Assembly (NCBI GenBank): GCA_903813345.2 | Contig: CAIIXF020000006.1 | Location: 16,992,348 to 17,056,347, forward strand | Reading direction: 5' to 3' | Length of the DNA stretch: 64,000 nt | Source: Owenia fusiformis | Taxonomy: Eukaryota; Annelida; Polychaeta; Sabellida; Oweniidae | Part shown: in pieces, positions 12,140-22,792 of the stretch | Layout of the letters: each line of letters starts with the position of its first letter | Position numbering within the stretch: position 1 is the stretch's first letter | The notes under the pieces: model-generated | What the model saw: the letters and a program-made list of their open reading frames with translations, nothing else | Told to the model about the DNA's origin: nothing | Databases searched by the model: none | Translations under genes and position numbers: made by a program

Positions 12140-12612
12140 TGTTAGATTTTGATACTTATGGCTCTCCCACGGAGCAATTGACAGTGACATTTAATTAATG
12201 CGATCAGCAACTTATTTTGGTCTCTAACTGTGCCCTACATCAGTATCATCCATCCTTGCAAGTATTGGAGCACTGAAGTACTTCCTTTTTCTTTTTTCTG
12301 CCCAATTCCAATAGAGTTCTTTGCGTTGTTCTAACCTAATTTATACTCAAAATTCATTTCGTTCATTGCGTATCTCACTATCTAGCAAACAGCCATATTG
12401 GAATTGGGTCGAAAAAACATTCACTCTATGAACAATTTACAAGTCTTGATCAAAAAAGAAGTACTTCAGCACTCCAATACTTGCACAGATGGATGATACT
12501 GATGTAAGATACAGTTAGAGACCAAAAGTAAGCCTCTAATCATGTTTTAAAGGTCACTATCATTCAGTTGTCCAGTGCGCAGTGGGAAAGCTATTATATC
12601 AAAATCCTCAAA
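12140..12612. mobile_element. long foldback element
   Basis: Two arms of about 180-200 bp are inverted copies around a short centre. The best-matched part is 12205-12292 against 12450-12535, including CCAATACTTGCA-type, GGATGATACTGATGTA and TTTTGGTCTCTAACTGT segments. Inner arms CCCAATTCCAATA (about 12301) and TATTGGAATTGGG (about 12396) also pair. No ORF or clear target duplication. It could be a foldback-type transposon or an inverted duplication. The transcript would form a long hairpin. Confidence 0.65.
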
Positions 12613-13431
12613 GCTTTCGCAGGAAGTAACTCCTTCAGCTTTTCAAATAGTCCATTCGGTCTTGAACTACTCCTGTAAAAGTAGAAAAGTAGAAGAAATT
12701 AATGATAGTAGTCAATATAGTTTGAGAGCACCAAATCTGAATTCTATCTACTGAAAGCAATATATGTCAAGTTCGCTTTTTGGTTCAGTTTAATTAGAAG
12801 ACGCCTGCACACATGTCAATCATTCTAAACTATACTTTCATATTCATAAGACGTTGATACAAAAGAGGACTACCCTTCCCATCATTTACATAGCCTAAAT
12901 CATGTACTGAAAAATAAATGCATGTGCATACCCTGCGCTTATACTAATAATCTATCAGCTCTGTAATAAAACACAGTTAAATGGTTAATACAACTGATTC
13001 TTAATGAAAGCCACCAAGAATAATGTGAAGAAAGTGTATCCATATCTGTGCATGCATAAAAATCAAACCAGAAAAAAGCATATCAGGCGCAGATAGGTGC
13101 ATTCATTCACCCTCTGGGTCTCTGAGGATCGTGTTGGCCCCAGGGGTGCATAACGTGCAATGTAAATTTATCAAATATAAGAAATGCTGAAAAGTCCGGA
13201 TCTGATGTTTTTGACTTTTCTCCCAAGATCTTACCTCGATCTTGAAAATTCTTTCACCACTGGATAGGGGGACCAAAAATCTTCAAAATGAACCCATAAA
13301 TGCCTCGTTTTAATACAGTAATTATGTGTAATCGCTGCAGATAAGACGAAATTGCATTTCTGACCGGTCTTCTTGACATTTTCGCTGACCTAATTTCAAG
13401 TGCGCATGCGTTGCATAAATCAGTGTGATGA

Positions 13432-13626
13432 TCACGTGACGTGACGTAATTTGATGATCACGTGTTGTAATGTTTTCCAATAACCAGTTGGTAAAACTGC
13501 TATAGTGGATTCTTGATTCAATATGTTTGTTATCACGTCTTGTATCTGTTCTGGCTTCAAATCAAATCCAAACTTTGGTTTTATGTTATGCGAATAGAGA
13601 TCATTGATTTCTTCCATCGAATACAT
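13432..13626 (-). pseudogene. RecQ-like DNA helicase fragment (5' exon or remnant)
   Basis: The 64-codon ORF contains FGFDLKPEQIQDVITNIL followed by AVLPTGYWKT. This is the layout of the Q-like motif and Walker A (LPTGYGKS) found in multicopy RecQ-like helicase genes of many invertebrates. Read straight through, the Walker A has Trp where the second Gly belongs. Alternatively, a donor reading ACTG|GTTATT lies exactly after LPTG (exon edge at 13485), in which case the Trp is intronic and this is an intact first exon. No helicase motifs II-VI were found nearby. It lies just downstream of SNRNP70 exon 1 on the same strand. Confidence 0.55.
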
Positions 13627-13952
13627 GATGGTCGAATGAATGATATAAACTCTGTATAGTTAAATAGATGGCAGCAATATTCAATGGCTACTCTCGTCAA
13701 ATCTCGTGAGAATAGAAGCCGCCATAAAGATTTTGTGAACAGTAGCGACAAACGGCGATTTTGCTACAAAATTAGCACAATTCAACCTTCAACAACCACA
13801 AAGCTATGGTAATTTTTTGTATAAATCATCAATGTATCCATTTTGTTTATATTTCTCTGTAAATGACGCAGAGATTCTAAGCAGAAGATTAAAATAAAGT
13901 GAACCGTCAAAAATAATCAAGAAAAACTTAGATTGGCATGAATTTACAAGGA

Positions 13953-14012
13953 TAAACACTGCCTCTAATGCAAGTCCTTACGACAATCCAACGCATTAGA
14001 GGCGGTGTTCAC
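13953..14012. repeat. short inverted repeat
   Basis: AACACTGCCTCTAATGC and GCATTAGAGGCGGTGTT pair over 17 bases with one mismatch around a loop of about 25 bases. It lies about 280 bp 3' of SNRNP70 exon 1 within its presumed first intron. Probably a small foldback insertion. Confidence 0.5.
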
Positions 14013-14292
14013 CGTCTAGGCGCAGATTGCCACAATGTTCTAATTCTGACAATATTTAGCGAAGTACAACTTGAAATAATTTCTCCAAAGATAATTATGC
14101 TTTTTTCGTGAATTGTTGATTATTACTCAATGCTAAAAGACAAAAAGAAGTCAATTGTTCTTGTCAATTAAAACAACAGGAAATCTCTATGTCAAACAGG
14201 AAGTTGTTGAAAGTTCAAAATGACTGATCCCTGAAGCTAAAAAATTTCAAATTCTGATGAGCAATTTTACTTTTAGTAAACAGCAGCCTTAC

Positions 14293-14436
14293 CTCGAAAT
14301 CTTTCAAAAACGCTGAAACACCAGCATATTCTCTCTTTCGCTTCTCAATTGGTAGTTTGTCCGCCGGAGGAAGATATGGAATCGGATCTCGAGGTGCAAA
14401 CAAAGCCAATAAATTCGGTGGCAAAAACGCAGTCAT
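14293..14436 (-). CDS. SNRNP70: U1 snRNP 70 kDa protein, first coding exon
   Basis: The N-terminus [18 protein letters not shown], then IPYLPP, is the highly conserved start of U1-70K (metazoan consensus [24 protein letters not shown]). The 48 codons end at DFE followed by a consensus donor GAG|GTAAGG. U1-70K binds stem-loop I of U1 snRNA through a downstream RRM and helps define 5' splice sites. This N-terminal tail is known to contact the U1 snRNP core and U1-C. Only this exon is present: I looked on the - strand to its left for the RRM RNP1 and RNP2 motifs and the conserved DPxDAPPPTR stretch and saw none. Either intron 1 extends beyond the left edge, or this is an orphan exon copy. The reading frame is intact. 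Confidence 0.9.
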
Positions 14437-15523
14437 CTTGCTTCAGGGCGAACCCCGTGTGTCTTTCCCTTCTTCTGATGGTCTTATCACAATCTTTATA
14501 TTTCCTTTAGCACTATCAATTGTCGAAAACAGAGTAAAAATGACGGTGTTTTAGGAATTTTAGTTCTTTTCCACATGTAGCAAAGCAAGCTACCTCCTAC
14601 CTAGAAATCGGACTAGCGGGGAAATTTTCTCATTGCATCCTCAGTTGGATCGTCTTGACTAACACTACTGACTGGGGTAATTTTATGAATCCGCGCAAAA
14701 GTCACTTTATGTTTTTGGTGCGAGATCAGCCGTAATCCGGTACGTTATCCATACTTTGAGGATTCCAAGATAATTATGAACATATATTCCACGTAATTAG
14801 GAACTTTTGTCATTAGGAAAATGGGTATATATTTACGAAATCGTATATAATGCGATCTAATTTCAGCAAGGTGCGAGCCGAATTACGCAGTACTATTTTC
14901 TAGAATTACGCCGGCTTAAGTCTAAATAAAACCTCAACACTGATTGGATGATATTAAATTCTACCACAAATAATAAGTGCCAATCCTTTCATTACTAAAT
15001 TTGTATCAATTAAAATATCATTGCGTATTGATTAACTACGTTCTTTCCAAGCAGTATGTTCTATAAAATACAAGATATTGTGCTAAAATATATCATTTTT
15101 TCCTTTTTCTTTCCCTTGTTTACATTTTTTCTTCAGCCAATCAAATTGCTTCTAATAAGGCCTAATAATAACAAAATTATCATCTTTTCTTGATCCGCGA
15201 TAATCTTTGAATGCTTGTCCAAAACATGGATGATGTTATAACTGGCAAGATACATCGATTTTTCGACGGTACGGCAATCAATAAATGCAGAATTGATCTA
15301 CGGCTTCCAACAAAGAGGTTTACACACGATTCACTGATGCGAGTTTTTCCACAATGACGTCAAGTAGCAATCTCCCAGAGCTTAGAACATCATCCGGGAT
15401 CCAAGGATAATCTTTTCTCTTATCCGCCATATTTGAGAATAACAAACCAAGATTCCGAGGCTAGATTTTTTTGAAAGGTGGGGGTTTACCCCCGTATTAA
15501 GACCCAAAGTGCAAACTATTAAA
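14437..15523. promoter_or_regulatory. head-to-head intergenic region between SNRNP70 and Kv1
   Basis: About 1.1 kb separates the two divergent start codons and must hold the SNRNP70 5'UTR and promoter. It may also hold Kv1 leader sequence. A TATAAAA-like stretch lies near 15063. No CpG-rich block or repeat was recognised. The promoter role is inferred from position only. Confidence 0.4.
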
Positions 15524-17086
15524 ATGGAAGCATGTATGGTCAGTGTAGATCAGGGGAACGGTCAACTTGGATATAATCAACACGCAAGACCTGGCAAAGG
15601 TAACCAAGGTAATATTCCTAATTCCAGGTCTTTTCCAAGGCTGATGGATGACCATGAAACTGTAGTGGAGGACCGGCATGTCACACAAGGAGACTTTGAA
15701 TGCTCGGAGCGTGTCATCATAAATGTAAGTGGTTTGCGTTTTGAAACTCAGCTGAAGACCCTCAACCAATTCCCTGACACGTTATTAGGCGATCCACAGA
15801 AACGAAACATGTACTATGATCCTTTACGTAATGAATACTTCTTTGATCGTAATCGCCCAAGTTTTGATGCTATCCTCTACTATTATCAAAGTGGGGGTCG
15901 TCTGAGAAGGCCTGTCAGTGTTCCAATCGATGTATTCTCAGAGGAAATAAAATTTTATGAACTTGGTGAAGTTGCTATTGAAAAATATAGGGATGATGAA
16001 GGATTTATCAAAGAGGAGGAAAAAATCTTACCAGAAAATGAATTTCAAAGAAAAATGTGGTTGCTGATGGAGTATCCTGAAAGCTCAATGGGAGCCCGTG
16101 TTATAGCAATCATATCAGTTTGTGTAATCTTGCTGTCTATTGTTATATTTTGCTTAGAAACATTACCAGAATTTAAGCATTATCGTGTGGTAAATGCAAC
16201 AGAAAATAGCACTAATTCAAATAAGCTCCCGATAGAGGAAGATGATATTCCAAAATTCACTGAGCCATTCTTTATCATAGAGACTGGATGTATTGTTTGG
16301 TTCACATCAGAACTCCTGTTACGCTTTGCTTCATGCCCAATTAAATTAGACTTCTTCAAAAACATGATGAATTGCATCGACATCGTGGCTATCATCCCAT
16401 ACTTCATTACCCTCGGCACTGTCATCGCAGATGAGAGTAAGTCAAATAACCAAGCCATGTCTTTAGCAATCCTTCGTGTCATAAGACTGGTGCGTGTGTT
16501 TAGAATTTTCAAATTATCAAGACATTCTAAAGGATTACAAATTTTAGGCCAGACATTGAAAGCTAGCATGCGAGAGCTTGGTCTACTAATTTTCTTCTTA
16601 TTCATTGGAGTTATACTCTTCTCTAGTGCTGTTTATTTCGCTGAGGCAGATTCCGACAAGTCACACTTCAAGTCAATCCCTGATGCATTCTGGTGGGCAG
16701 TAGTTACTATGACAACTGTTGGTTATGGGGACATGCGACCTATTGGCGTGTGGGGCAAGCTTGTAGGTTCATTATGCGCCATTGCTGGTGTCTTAACCAT
16801 AGCTTTACCAGTGCCTGTCATTGTCTCTAACTTCAACTACTTTTACCACAGGGAAACGGATTGTGAGGAAAAAGACAAAACTTATCAGCATGTACAAAGT
16901 TGTCCGAATTTTCCTCGCCCAGGCAAGAAAGGTTCTCTTGCTAGTGATAGTTGCTCAGACATCATGGAAATTGAGGAGGGAATACCTCTGACTGACAGTG
17001 AAAGGACTAAATTAAACCATGCAGGTGCAGTAAAGAATAACCCTGGCAACAACCCAAATAACATCAGTATAGAGACTGACGTATGA
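15524..17086 (+). CDS. Kv1: Shaker-type (Kv1) voltage-gated potassium channel
   Basis: Complete 520-residue alpha subunit in one coding exon. I chose ATG 15524 (context AAAATGG, good Kozak); an in-frame stop lies at 15440. The T1 tetramerisation domain spans about 61-155 ([20 protein letters not shown]). S1 is about 191-214, S2 249-269 and S3 280-300. S4 carries R318, R321, R324, R327, K330 and R333 at three-residue spacing. S5 is about 352-374, the selectivity filter TVGYGD is 398-403, and S6 is 413-439 with the PVP gating bend at 429-431. The C-terminus ETDV is the Kv1 PDZ-ligand for PSD-95/Dlg-type scaffolds. N-glycosylation sequons N224-A-T and N228-S-T lie in the S1-S2 loop. R405 occupies the external TEA-binding position (Shaker T449), as in Kv1.5, predicting low TEA sensitivity. 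There is no obvious N-type inactivation ball. Tetramers in the plasma membrane would carry delayed-rectifier K+ current in excitable cells. Confidence 0.98.
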   Translation: MEACMVSVDQGNGQLGYNQHARPGKGNQGNIPNSRSFPRLMDDHETVVEDRHVTQGDFECSERVIINVSGLRFETQLKTLNQFPDTLLGDPQKRNMYYDPLRNEYFFDRNRPSFDAILYYYQSGGRLRRPVSVPIDVFSEEIKFYELGEVAIEKYRDDEGFIKEEEKILPENEFQRKMWLLMEYPESSMGARVIAIISVCVILLSIVIFCLETLPEFKHYRVVNATENSTNSNKLPIEEDDIPKFTEPFFIIETGCIVWFTSELLLRFASCPIKLDFFKNMMNCIDIVAIIPYFITLGTVIADESKSNNQAMSLAILRVIRLVRVFRIFKLSRHSKGLQILGQTLKASMRELGLLIFFLFIGVILFSSAVYFAEADSDKSHFKSIPDAFWWAVVTMTTVGYGDMRPIGVWGKLVGSLCAIAGVLTIALPVPVIVSNFNYFYHRETDCEEKDKTYQHVQSCPNFPRPGKKGSLASDSCSDIMEIEEGIPLTDSERTKLNHAGAVKNNPGNNPNNISIETDV

Positions 17087-18688
17087 CAATGACAGAACAT
17101 GAAACATTAAAGTGTTTAATCCCATTCTTCCATTTTGCTCTCATTTTGTAATTTTTAGTACAGCTATGTGAATGAAGAGACTACCACCTCTAAATGTCAC
17201 ATAGCTGAGAGCTTCTATGGACATTAATCTGTAAATTATGTATAAAATGTAAAAATTCTACCACCATGAGAGTGATCCCTTGCCATTAAGCTCTCTTTTT
17301 AACACCACTGTTTGTTAAGCGTGTAGTGTAAATTAATTCAACCTTTTTATCACAGTTATTGTTTTACAAATATTTAAATAGTATTAAACCATTACATGCA
17401 TTGTATTTAAATTGTGTATATTCAGCCATTTCCATTTTCACAATGGTGAATTAGAAGTTTTTCATTCTACGATTTATTGTGGTTTATTACCGCAATGCAT
17501 TCATATGCTTCGAATCTCATAAGGCCACTACCAGATAATATTAGATATTCAATAGAATCTGCTGTGTAATGTATGATAACTTGGAAGAATCTCTATGCAA
17601 ATGCAGAGTGTATTTTAACGTAATGCAATATGCTGTAAGTCTGTACATCTATAATATATGGTAGCTGGATCAATAATTCTCCAGAGCCAGGGGTCTTCTG
17701 GGCTATAAATAGTGTGTACGCCCTTGCCAAAGTCACTGCTCAGAATTAATGAACCGCTGGGATGGTGGCCAGAGGAGGTGGATGGAGATAAGAATCCCCA
17801 TGGAATATTCATTATTCCATTATGACAGCTATAACATCAGGTAGCTTCTATCATAACAGAAATACAGGATTCGTTACACTTTCCCCACAATTGAATGAGT
17901 TCGTCCTTGGATTTTAACAGTTATCAAGTCATCTCTGCCATACCTAGCTGATCAGAGTGAAATAGTGCAAGGATTGTCTAAAAGATATAAAAGATGTATG
18001 CTAATACTTTCACTCCCATAAGGGATTGACTTTCTGAGAAGATATACGGTGATGACTCTCTAAAGAATCTCTGCAACTTTAAGTCATAATCCTAGCCTAA
18101 ATCATCCAAGCTCTAAGGGAATTTAAATTTTCCATATATATCCTTATTGCATACTTCACTTGATGTTTATAATCATTACAAATGACACACATCAATAGTT
18201 TGGAATTAGAGTCATCACAAATCCCTCCCCCTAAAAATGAAGGAAATATCTAGTGGGTACACTGTTTCATACTTATTTTACTCTCTAGTGAATGTATAAG
18301 CCCAGATAACATGCAGCAGAATTCATGTAATATTCATTACCAATATGGCGATACTTAAGAATATTTGCATCTTATAGACTATCGTCTTATTCTAACTTGC
18401 TCATTTTGCAAACTCTGTCTCAAAGTGATGCTCTCTATAGCTTTTGCTTGTAAAATGCCACCCCATATCTATTTTACAAAAATTAGGTCTATGTATATGT
18501 GTTTGGCTGCTTCTCATCTTATATTGTAAGGTGGTATGCATATTAAATATCCAGTAGGCACTATTTTCAGCAATATTAAGTATTGATTAGTGGATGAGAT
18601 AAAGGCAGTGGTATAATATAAGTGGAGATGGTTAAACCTGGTATAAGGTGCATACCTGTATGTATTAGCTGCACTATGCCGATCAGAT
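17087..18688. other. Kv1 3' flank, probable 3'UTR and intergenic DNA
   Basis: AT-rich and without a further gene. ATTAAA occurs near 17105 and 17380 as possible weak polyadenylation signals; no clear AATAAA follows the stop closely. The 3'UTR length cannot be set from sequence. Confidence 0.4.
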
Positions 18689-18690
18689 TA

Positions 18691-18947
18691 CAGTAAAACC
18701 TATAGATGTGAACACAACCTCTGAAATGAACATCCCAAAATATGAACACTTGGTTGGTTCTGTTTTAAGTGCCCCATTGATTCTAATGTTATTAGAACAC
18801 CTTAATACAATATCTGTAGACACTTTGTGAACATAGAATTAGAAACAAAGCGATTCTTAACATGGAGAGTTATGAAACAATAATTTGTCCTTGATTTAGA
18901 AATGTTCATAAGGGAGAGGTGTTTTCATAAACATAGTAGTTTCACTG
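18691..18947. mobile_element. pogo/Tigger-like MITE, copy 3
   Basis: CAGTAAAACCTAT at the left and TAGTTTCACTG at the right are inverted, with TA on both sides (18689-18690 and 18948-18949). This is a longer 257-bp variant with a diverged interior. Confidence 0.65.
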
Positions 18948-19709
18948 TAAATATGATCTTACCAATTTTATTGGCAACCAGATATGTATGTTAACACTAA
19001 GAAGGCGCCAAGTGACCAGGAATGTATTATTTCAAAGTATTATATTTTGAACTATAGGCTTAAAATGGTATTACAAGTAAACTGTGCTATTTGTGATTTA
19101 CTTCCACAGCTTGGGGTCTATAGTGAAATATATGCAAGACTTTGTCATATATCGACAATCTTGTTTTATTGTGAGTTTATGCAACTGCCTCTCCTAAATC
19201 TCTTCCCCTGTTCTGTTTGAGGAAGAGAATGAAAATGGGAGGTTTAGTTGCGTATATGCATATCACCGGACCATTGTGTACTAAATACATGTACTTCCAT
19301 GTCATCTTTGATATTTCGGTTAAATTTATTTTGGACATTTAGCCATTTTTTCATTGTGTGAGAATATTGCAATGATTTTGCAGTTTTGCTTAACTATAAT
19401 CTGTTCTCTAAGTGTACCCACTCATATTAATATGTACATCAAGATCATTTGGGGGAGGGATGGAATGAACGTTAGTGAAGTTCACTATATAGTTGAGCTT
19501 AGTTGATAACACAAATAATGAAGTACCATATGGATTTACATCAGACCGTCATACTTTCAAATGGACATGGACTTCATTTCTATGGAACAGTTACCAATCG
19601 CAGTCTTCTAACTGAACCAAATCTATCTTGGACTATACATCAGATCCTTGGAATTGAGCTTATCCAACCATGAACTGGGAAGAACACAAAATGAAGCGTT
19701 GCTAAGGAG

Positions 19710-19804
19710 ATGTATGGCATTACCATGGTGATAGATGCAACAAGATGTGCAGGTTACCATAGACACCAGCTGGATGACCTGAAGTTTCAACCACAAAGTC
19801 AAGG
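19710..19804 (+). CDS. candidate first coding exon, unknown gene
   Basis: ATG in context AAGGAGATG (G at -3) opens 31 codons plus two bases ending exactly at a consensus donor CAAGG|GTAAGT. The product begins MYGITMVIDATRCAGYHRHQ. An in-frame stop lies eight codons upstream at 19686. It is downstream of Kv1 on the same strand, so it could instead be part of a spliced Kv1 3'UTR or a separate downstream gene. No family recognised. Confidence 0.3.
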
Positions 19805-20932
19805 GTAAGTCAGTTTTCTTTCTAATCTACATTTCTTTACCAATGTAATCTCTTTAGCAGTGATTAGCATTTTCTCTGAGTGGGTACAAAATTCTCCTTT
19901 CACAGTTCTGTTCAAAGTTGGTTAAAATATTCTTCTTGATTCTTCAGATTTTCAAGTCCTTTCAAATAAGGGTTGTAGGTTTAAATTTGGTGCAACATCT
20001 ACTTGTTTCAATGCCAAGGAGATTATTAGCTTTAAAGTGTGGAATACAGATGAACTATTGAGGGATGAAGAATTTGTTTTATAACATATTGTGACTGTTC
20101 TAGTCATTGATTTAGATATTAGTTCAGTTTCAAAAAATTCAGTCAGTATGCTTACTAAAGAAATCTGTAAACCCCTGCATGTTTTTGTGGTAGAAACAAT
20201 TCCTCATTTATTAGTAAATAACATGAAACTTAACACAATCATATTTTTAGCCACTCAGTAGCATGGTGCACCAAATGGCAAATATCCATTAACCTGTTCT
20301 CAAAATAAACAAGTGCCTGGCCTAGTATCAGTCTTCAGCATAACTCCAGGAAACATGGACTCAATGGAAACCATTTATAAGTGAAAGAACCTGGGGATCC
20401 ACTCAATTTTAGACCCTCTATTGTCATCTTGATTCACAAGGTTTTGACCACCTTGAAAGTCAAAAATGATGGTTGTGTATTATACTAAGCATTTGGTGTG
20501 CTATTACTTAGTGGTGATGTTCTTTATATCTTTAACCTTTATTGATAATTAGGGTTTTAATATAAGACTTAGGGAATTGAAATAATATTGTATTTCAGGT
20601 ATCGTATTTCTGGTTAGGTATTTCAGGTTATAGATGTATTGTATTTCAGGTTAAATTGATTGTATTTCAGGTTATATGTACATGTTTGTAATGTGCATTT
20701 TCTATAGCATATCAGTCTTCTATTTCAATTTGCACTGTATGGGAGATACTCTTGTGAGATTCTCTTCAAATAACTGGGTCAGTTTATAAGTTGGATTTTT
20801 CATTAACATTGATATGACCATGCAGCGAACATGTTATTTCTAAAGAAATATTACAAATACCCCTTTGAATATCTTGAAATGATTAAAAAGTACTAGATCA
20901 TCCAAAATTATGACTAAGATACGAAATCAGTT
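19805..20932. other. AT-rich, no gene called
   Basis: Contains three short tandem GTATTTCAGGTTA-like units near 20590-20680. Nothing else supported. Confidence 0.4.
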
Positions 20933-21090
20933 AAGTAAAACCTGTCCTAGAGAACACCTCTTCTAGTGAACACCTGTGTTCTGTGAACACCACTTCAAGA
21001 CACATTTCTGTATAAAATCACCTCTCTGTAGTGAACACCTTACTACAGTGAACGCTTTTTATGGATCCATAGATGTTCACTACAGGTGTA
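20933..21090. mobile_element. pogo/Tigger-like MITE, copy 4
   Basis: Begins AGTAAAACCTGTCC with AGTGAACACCT blocks inside. The right end (TTCACTACAGGTGTA) is diverged. Same family as 3166-3333. Confidence 0.55.
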
Positions 21091-21316
21091 GCATGCTTGA
21101 CATTTGTATCATGTAATATATACCAAATGGAGATCAATTTTGTAGTACTCAAAATTCCTCAAGTATTGGCCTGTCTTTATCAAGTATGTAGGCTTGCTAC
21201 AAACAGCAGCTGTGGAAGTTTATTTTCATCTGCATTTTACTTATTATTGATTCATAATATTTGTATCAGAATTATCCTTTTGATTCTAAAGGTGATTTCA
21301 TCTCTCACAATTATTT

Positions 21317-21658
21317 CAGTTTAACTCTAAGAAGTGGAACACTTTTGGTACTTCAAAATATGTTTTATTTAGGAAGTGTTCCACCTACAGAGGTTCATTT
21401 TACGCTCCATCATTCCTTTGGGTTACTGGACTTGTTTTGTTTATGGAGGTTTTCCACTTATAGAGGTGTTCCCCTTTAAAGGTTTTCCACTTATAGAGGT
21501 GTTCTCCTTTAAAGGTTTTCCACTTATAGAGGTGTTCTCCTTTAAAGGTTTTTCACTTTTAGAGGTGTTCCCCTTTAAAGGTTTTCCACTTATAGAGGTG
21601 TTCCCCTTTAAAGGTTTTCCACTTATAGAGGTGTTCCCTGTTAAAGGTTTTACAGTGC
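21317..21658. repeat. pogo-like MITE expanded by a 33-bp minisatellite
   Basis: Six head-to-tail 33-bp units starting at 21448, 21481, 21514, 21547, 21580 and 21613, consensus beginning GGTTTTCCACTTATAGAGGT. Degenerate MITE ends flank them (CAGTTTAACTCTAAG on the left, GGTTTTACAGTGCA on the right). Because 33 is divisible by three, the array is open on both strands and encodes an 11-residue repeat (KGFPLIEVFPF on the + strand). I regard those ORFs as a by-product. Confidence 0.8.
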
Positions 21659-22426
21659 AGTAACTCACACATGGCTGAAATTGTGTTCCATGGATGGATT
21701 CACTGTGTTTTTGTCAATATGAGATCATTCCATTCTCTTCTCAATATATTTTAAGTAAGATGAACATTAAAACTGTTATCAGTGAGGGGGGTCTTATAAT
21801 TATGTTGATTACCCATAGTTTTTAGCCTTCTCTCAATCTAAAATTCCCCTTCGGGAGACGAGACCTATATCATGTATATCAACTGGTATTAACCTTGTAT
21901 GGTAAAGCAGTCTTGCATGGAATATTTTTGAGTAAATTATGAGAAAATATTAATGCTCTACTGGCTGACTGGATGAACTTATCTCTTCTAAAGTGGGATA
22001 ATATGAGGAATATATTGGCAATTTCTGCCTCTCGCTTGTAATTCTCTAATCCACTTCTGTTCAGAAAATGAACAATTGAATTTTCATGTAATCTGAATTG
22101 AGAGGAAACTGCGTTATTTGATTATGTTTATCAGTCCATGGACTGGTCTAGTGCTGATAGATTATGAAGCCTCTAAAATTAGAAAACATGACTGACATGC
22201 CGCAACATTTCAACCCACCCTGTTCCATAAATAATACTCGCCTTTAGATCTTAAATGGCACACTTTGAGTCTGAAATGAAATCAGTCTCTTGTTAGATGT
22301 TTGAAGGAATTTGTGATTTATGAAATTGAGTGTTCTCCGAGAATATTGATTTGAAATAGTGACGGTAAAGCTGGTTAGTTGATTCGTAAATTAGCCTTTT
22401 TCTCTTTTTTACCACCTTTACCACCA
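21659..22426. other. AT-rich, no gene called
   Basis: No exon, RNA gene or repeat that I can support. Confidence 0.4.
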
Positions 22427-22792
22427 TTTGCCTCATCTGTTATTATTACCACCTTGCCGGGCCAGTTCTAGGGGTTTTAGTGCTAGTTTAGAAGGCGTTT
22501 ATTTTACTATATCGACCTGAGAAATGTGTGACGTCATAGTGGTGGTCCATATGGACCAGTCTAGAATATATTCTGGACCGGCAATTTTCCCCGGGAAATT
22601 AGATATCGTTCAATGCGTAAGATTTTCTTGCTGTTTCAGTCCTGGTCGTTAACGGTGGTAATAATACTAATAACGTCATTTCTGCGAGCGATATAGTGAA
22701 ATATTGGACCTTGGGCCTTCGGCTCTTGGTCCAATATTTCACTATATCGCCCTTAGAAATGACGTTATTGTACTATTATTTTGCCTCATCTG
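22427..22792. mobile_element. inverted-repeat insertion flanked by 13-bp direct repeats
   Basis: TTTGCCTCATCTG occurs at 22427-22439 and 22780-22792. Inside, TTATTATTACCACC (from 22440) pairs with GGTGGTAATAATA (near 22655). Then comes a hairpin at 22671-22767 with 40-bp arms (37 of 40 matching) and a 17-base loop containing GGGCCTTCGGCTC. The direct repeats look like a target-site duplication. The superfamily is unknown. Confidence 0.65.

Noticed and set aside
16180-16605. 141-codon ORF antisense to Kv1
   Set aside because: It is a shadow of the Kv1 coding frame; the + strand product is unmistakable. The same applies to the - strand ORFs at 15497-15769 and 16885-17100.
21376-21668. Repetitive ORFs on both strands (KGFPLIEVF / SGKPLKGNT repeats)
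   Set aside because: They follow from a 33-bp minisatellite whose period is a multiple of three; no start context, promoter or splice signal.
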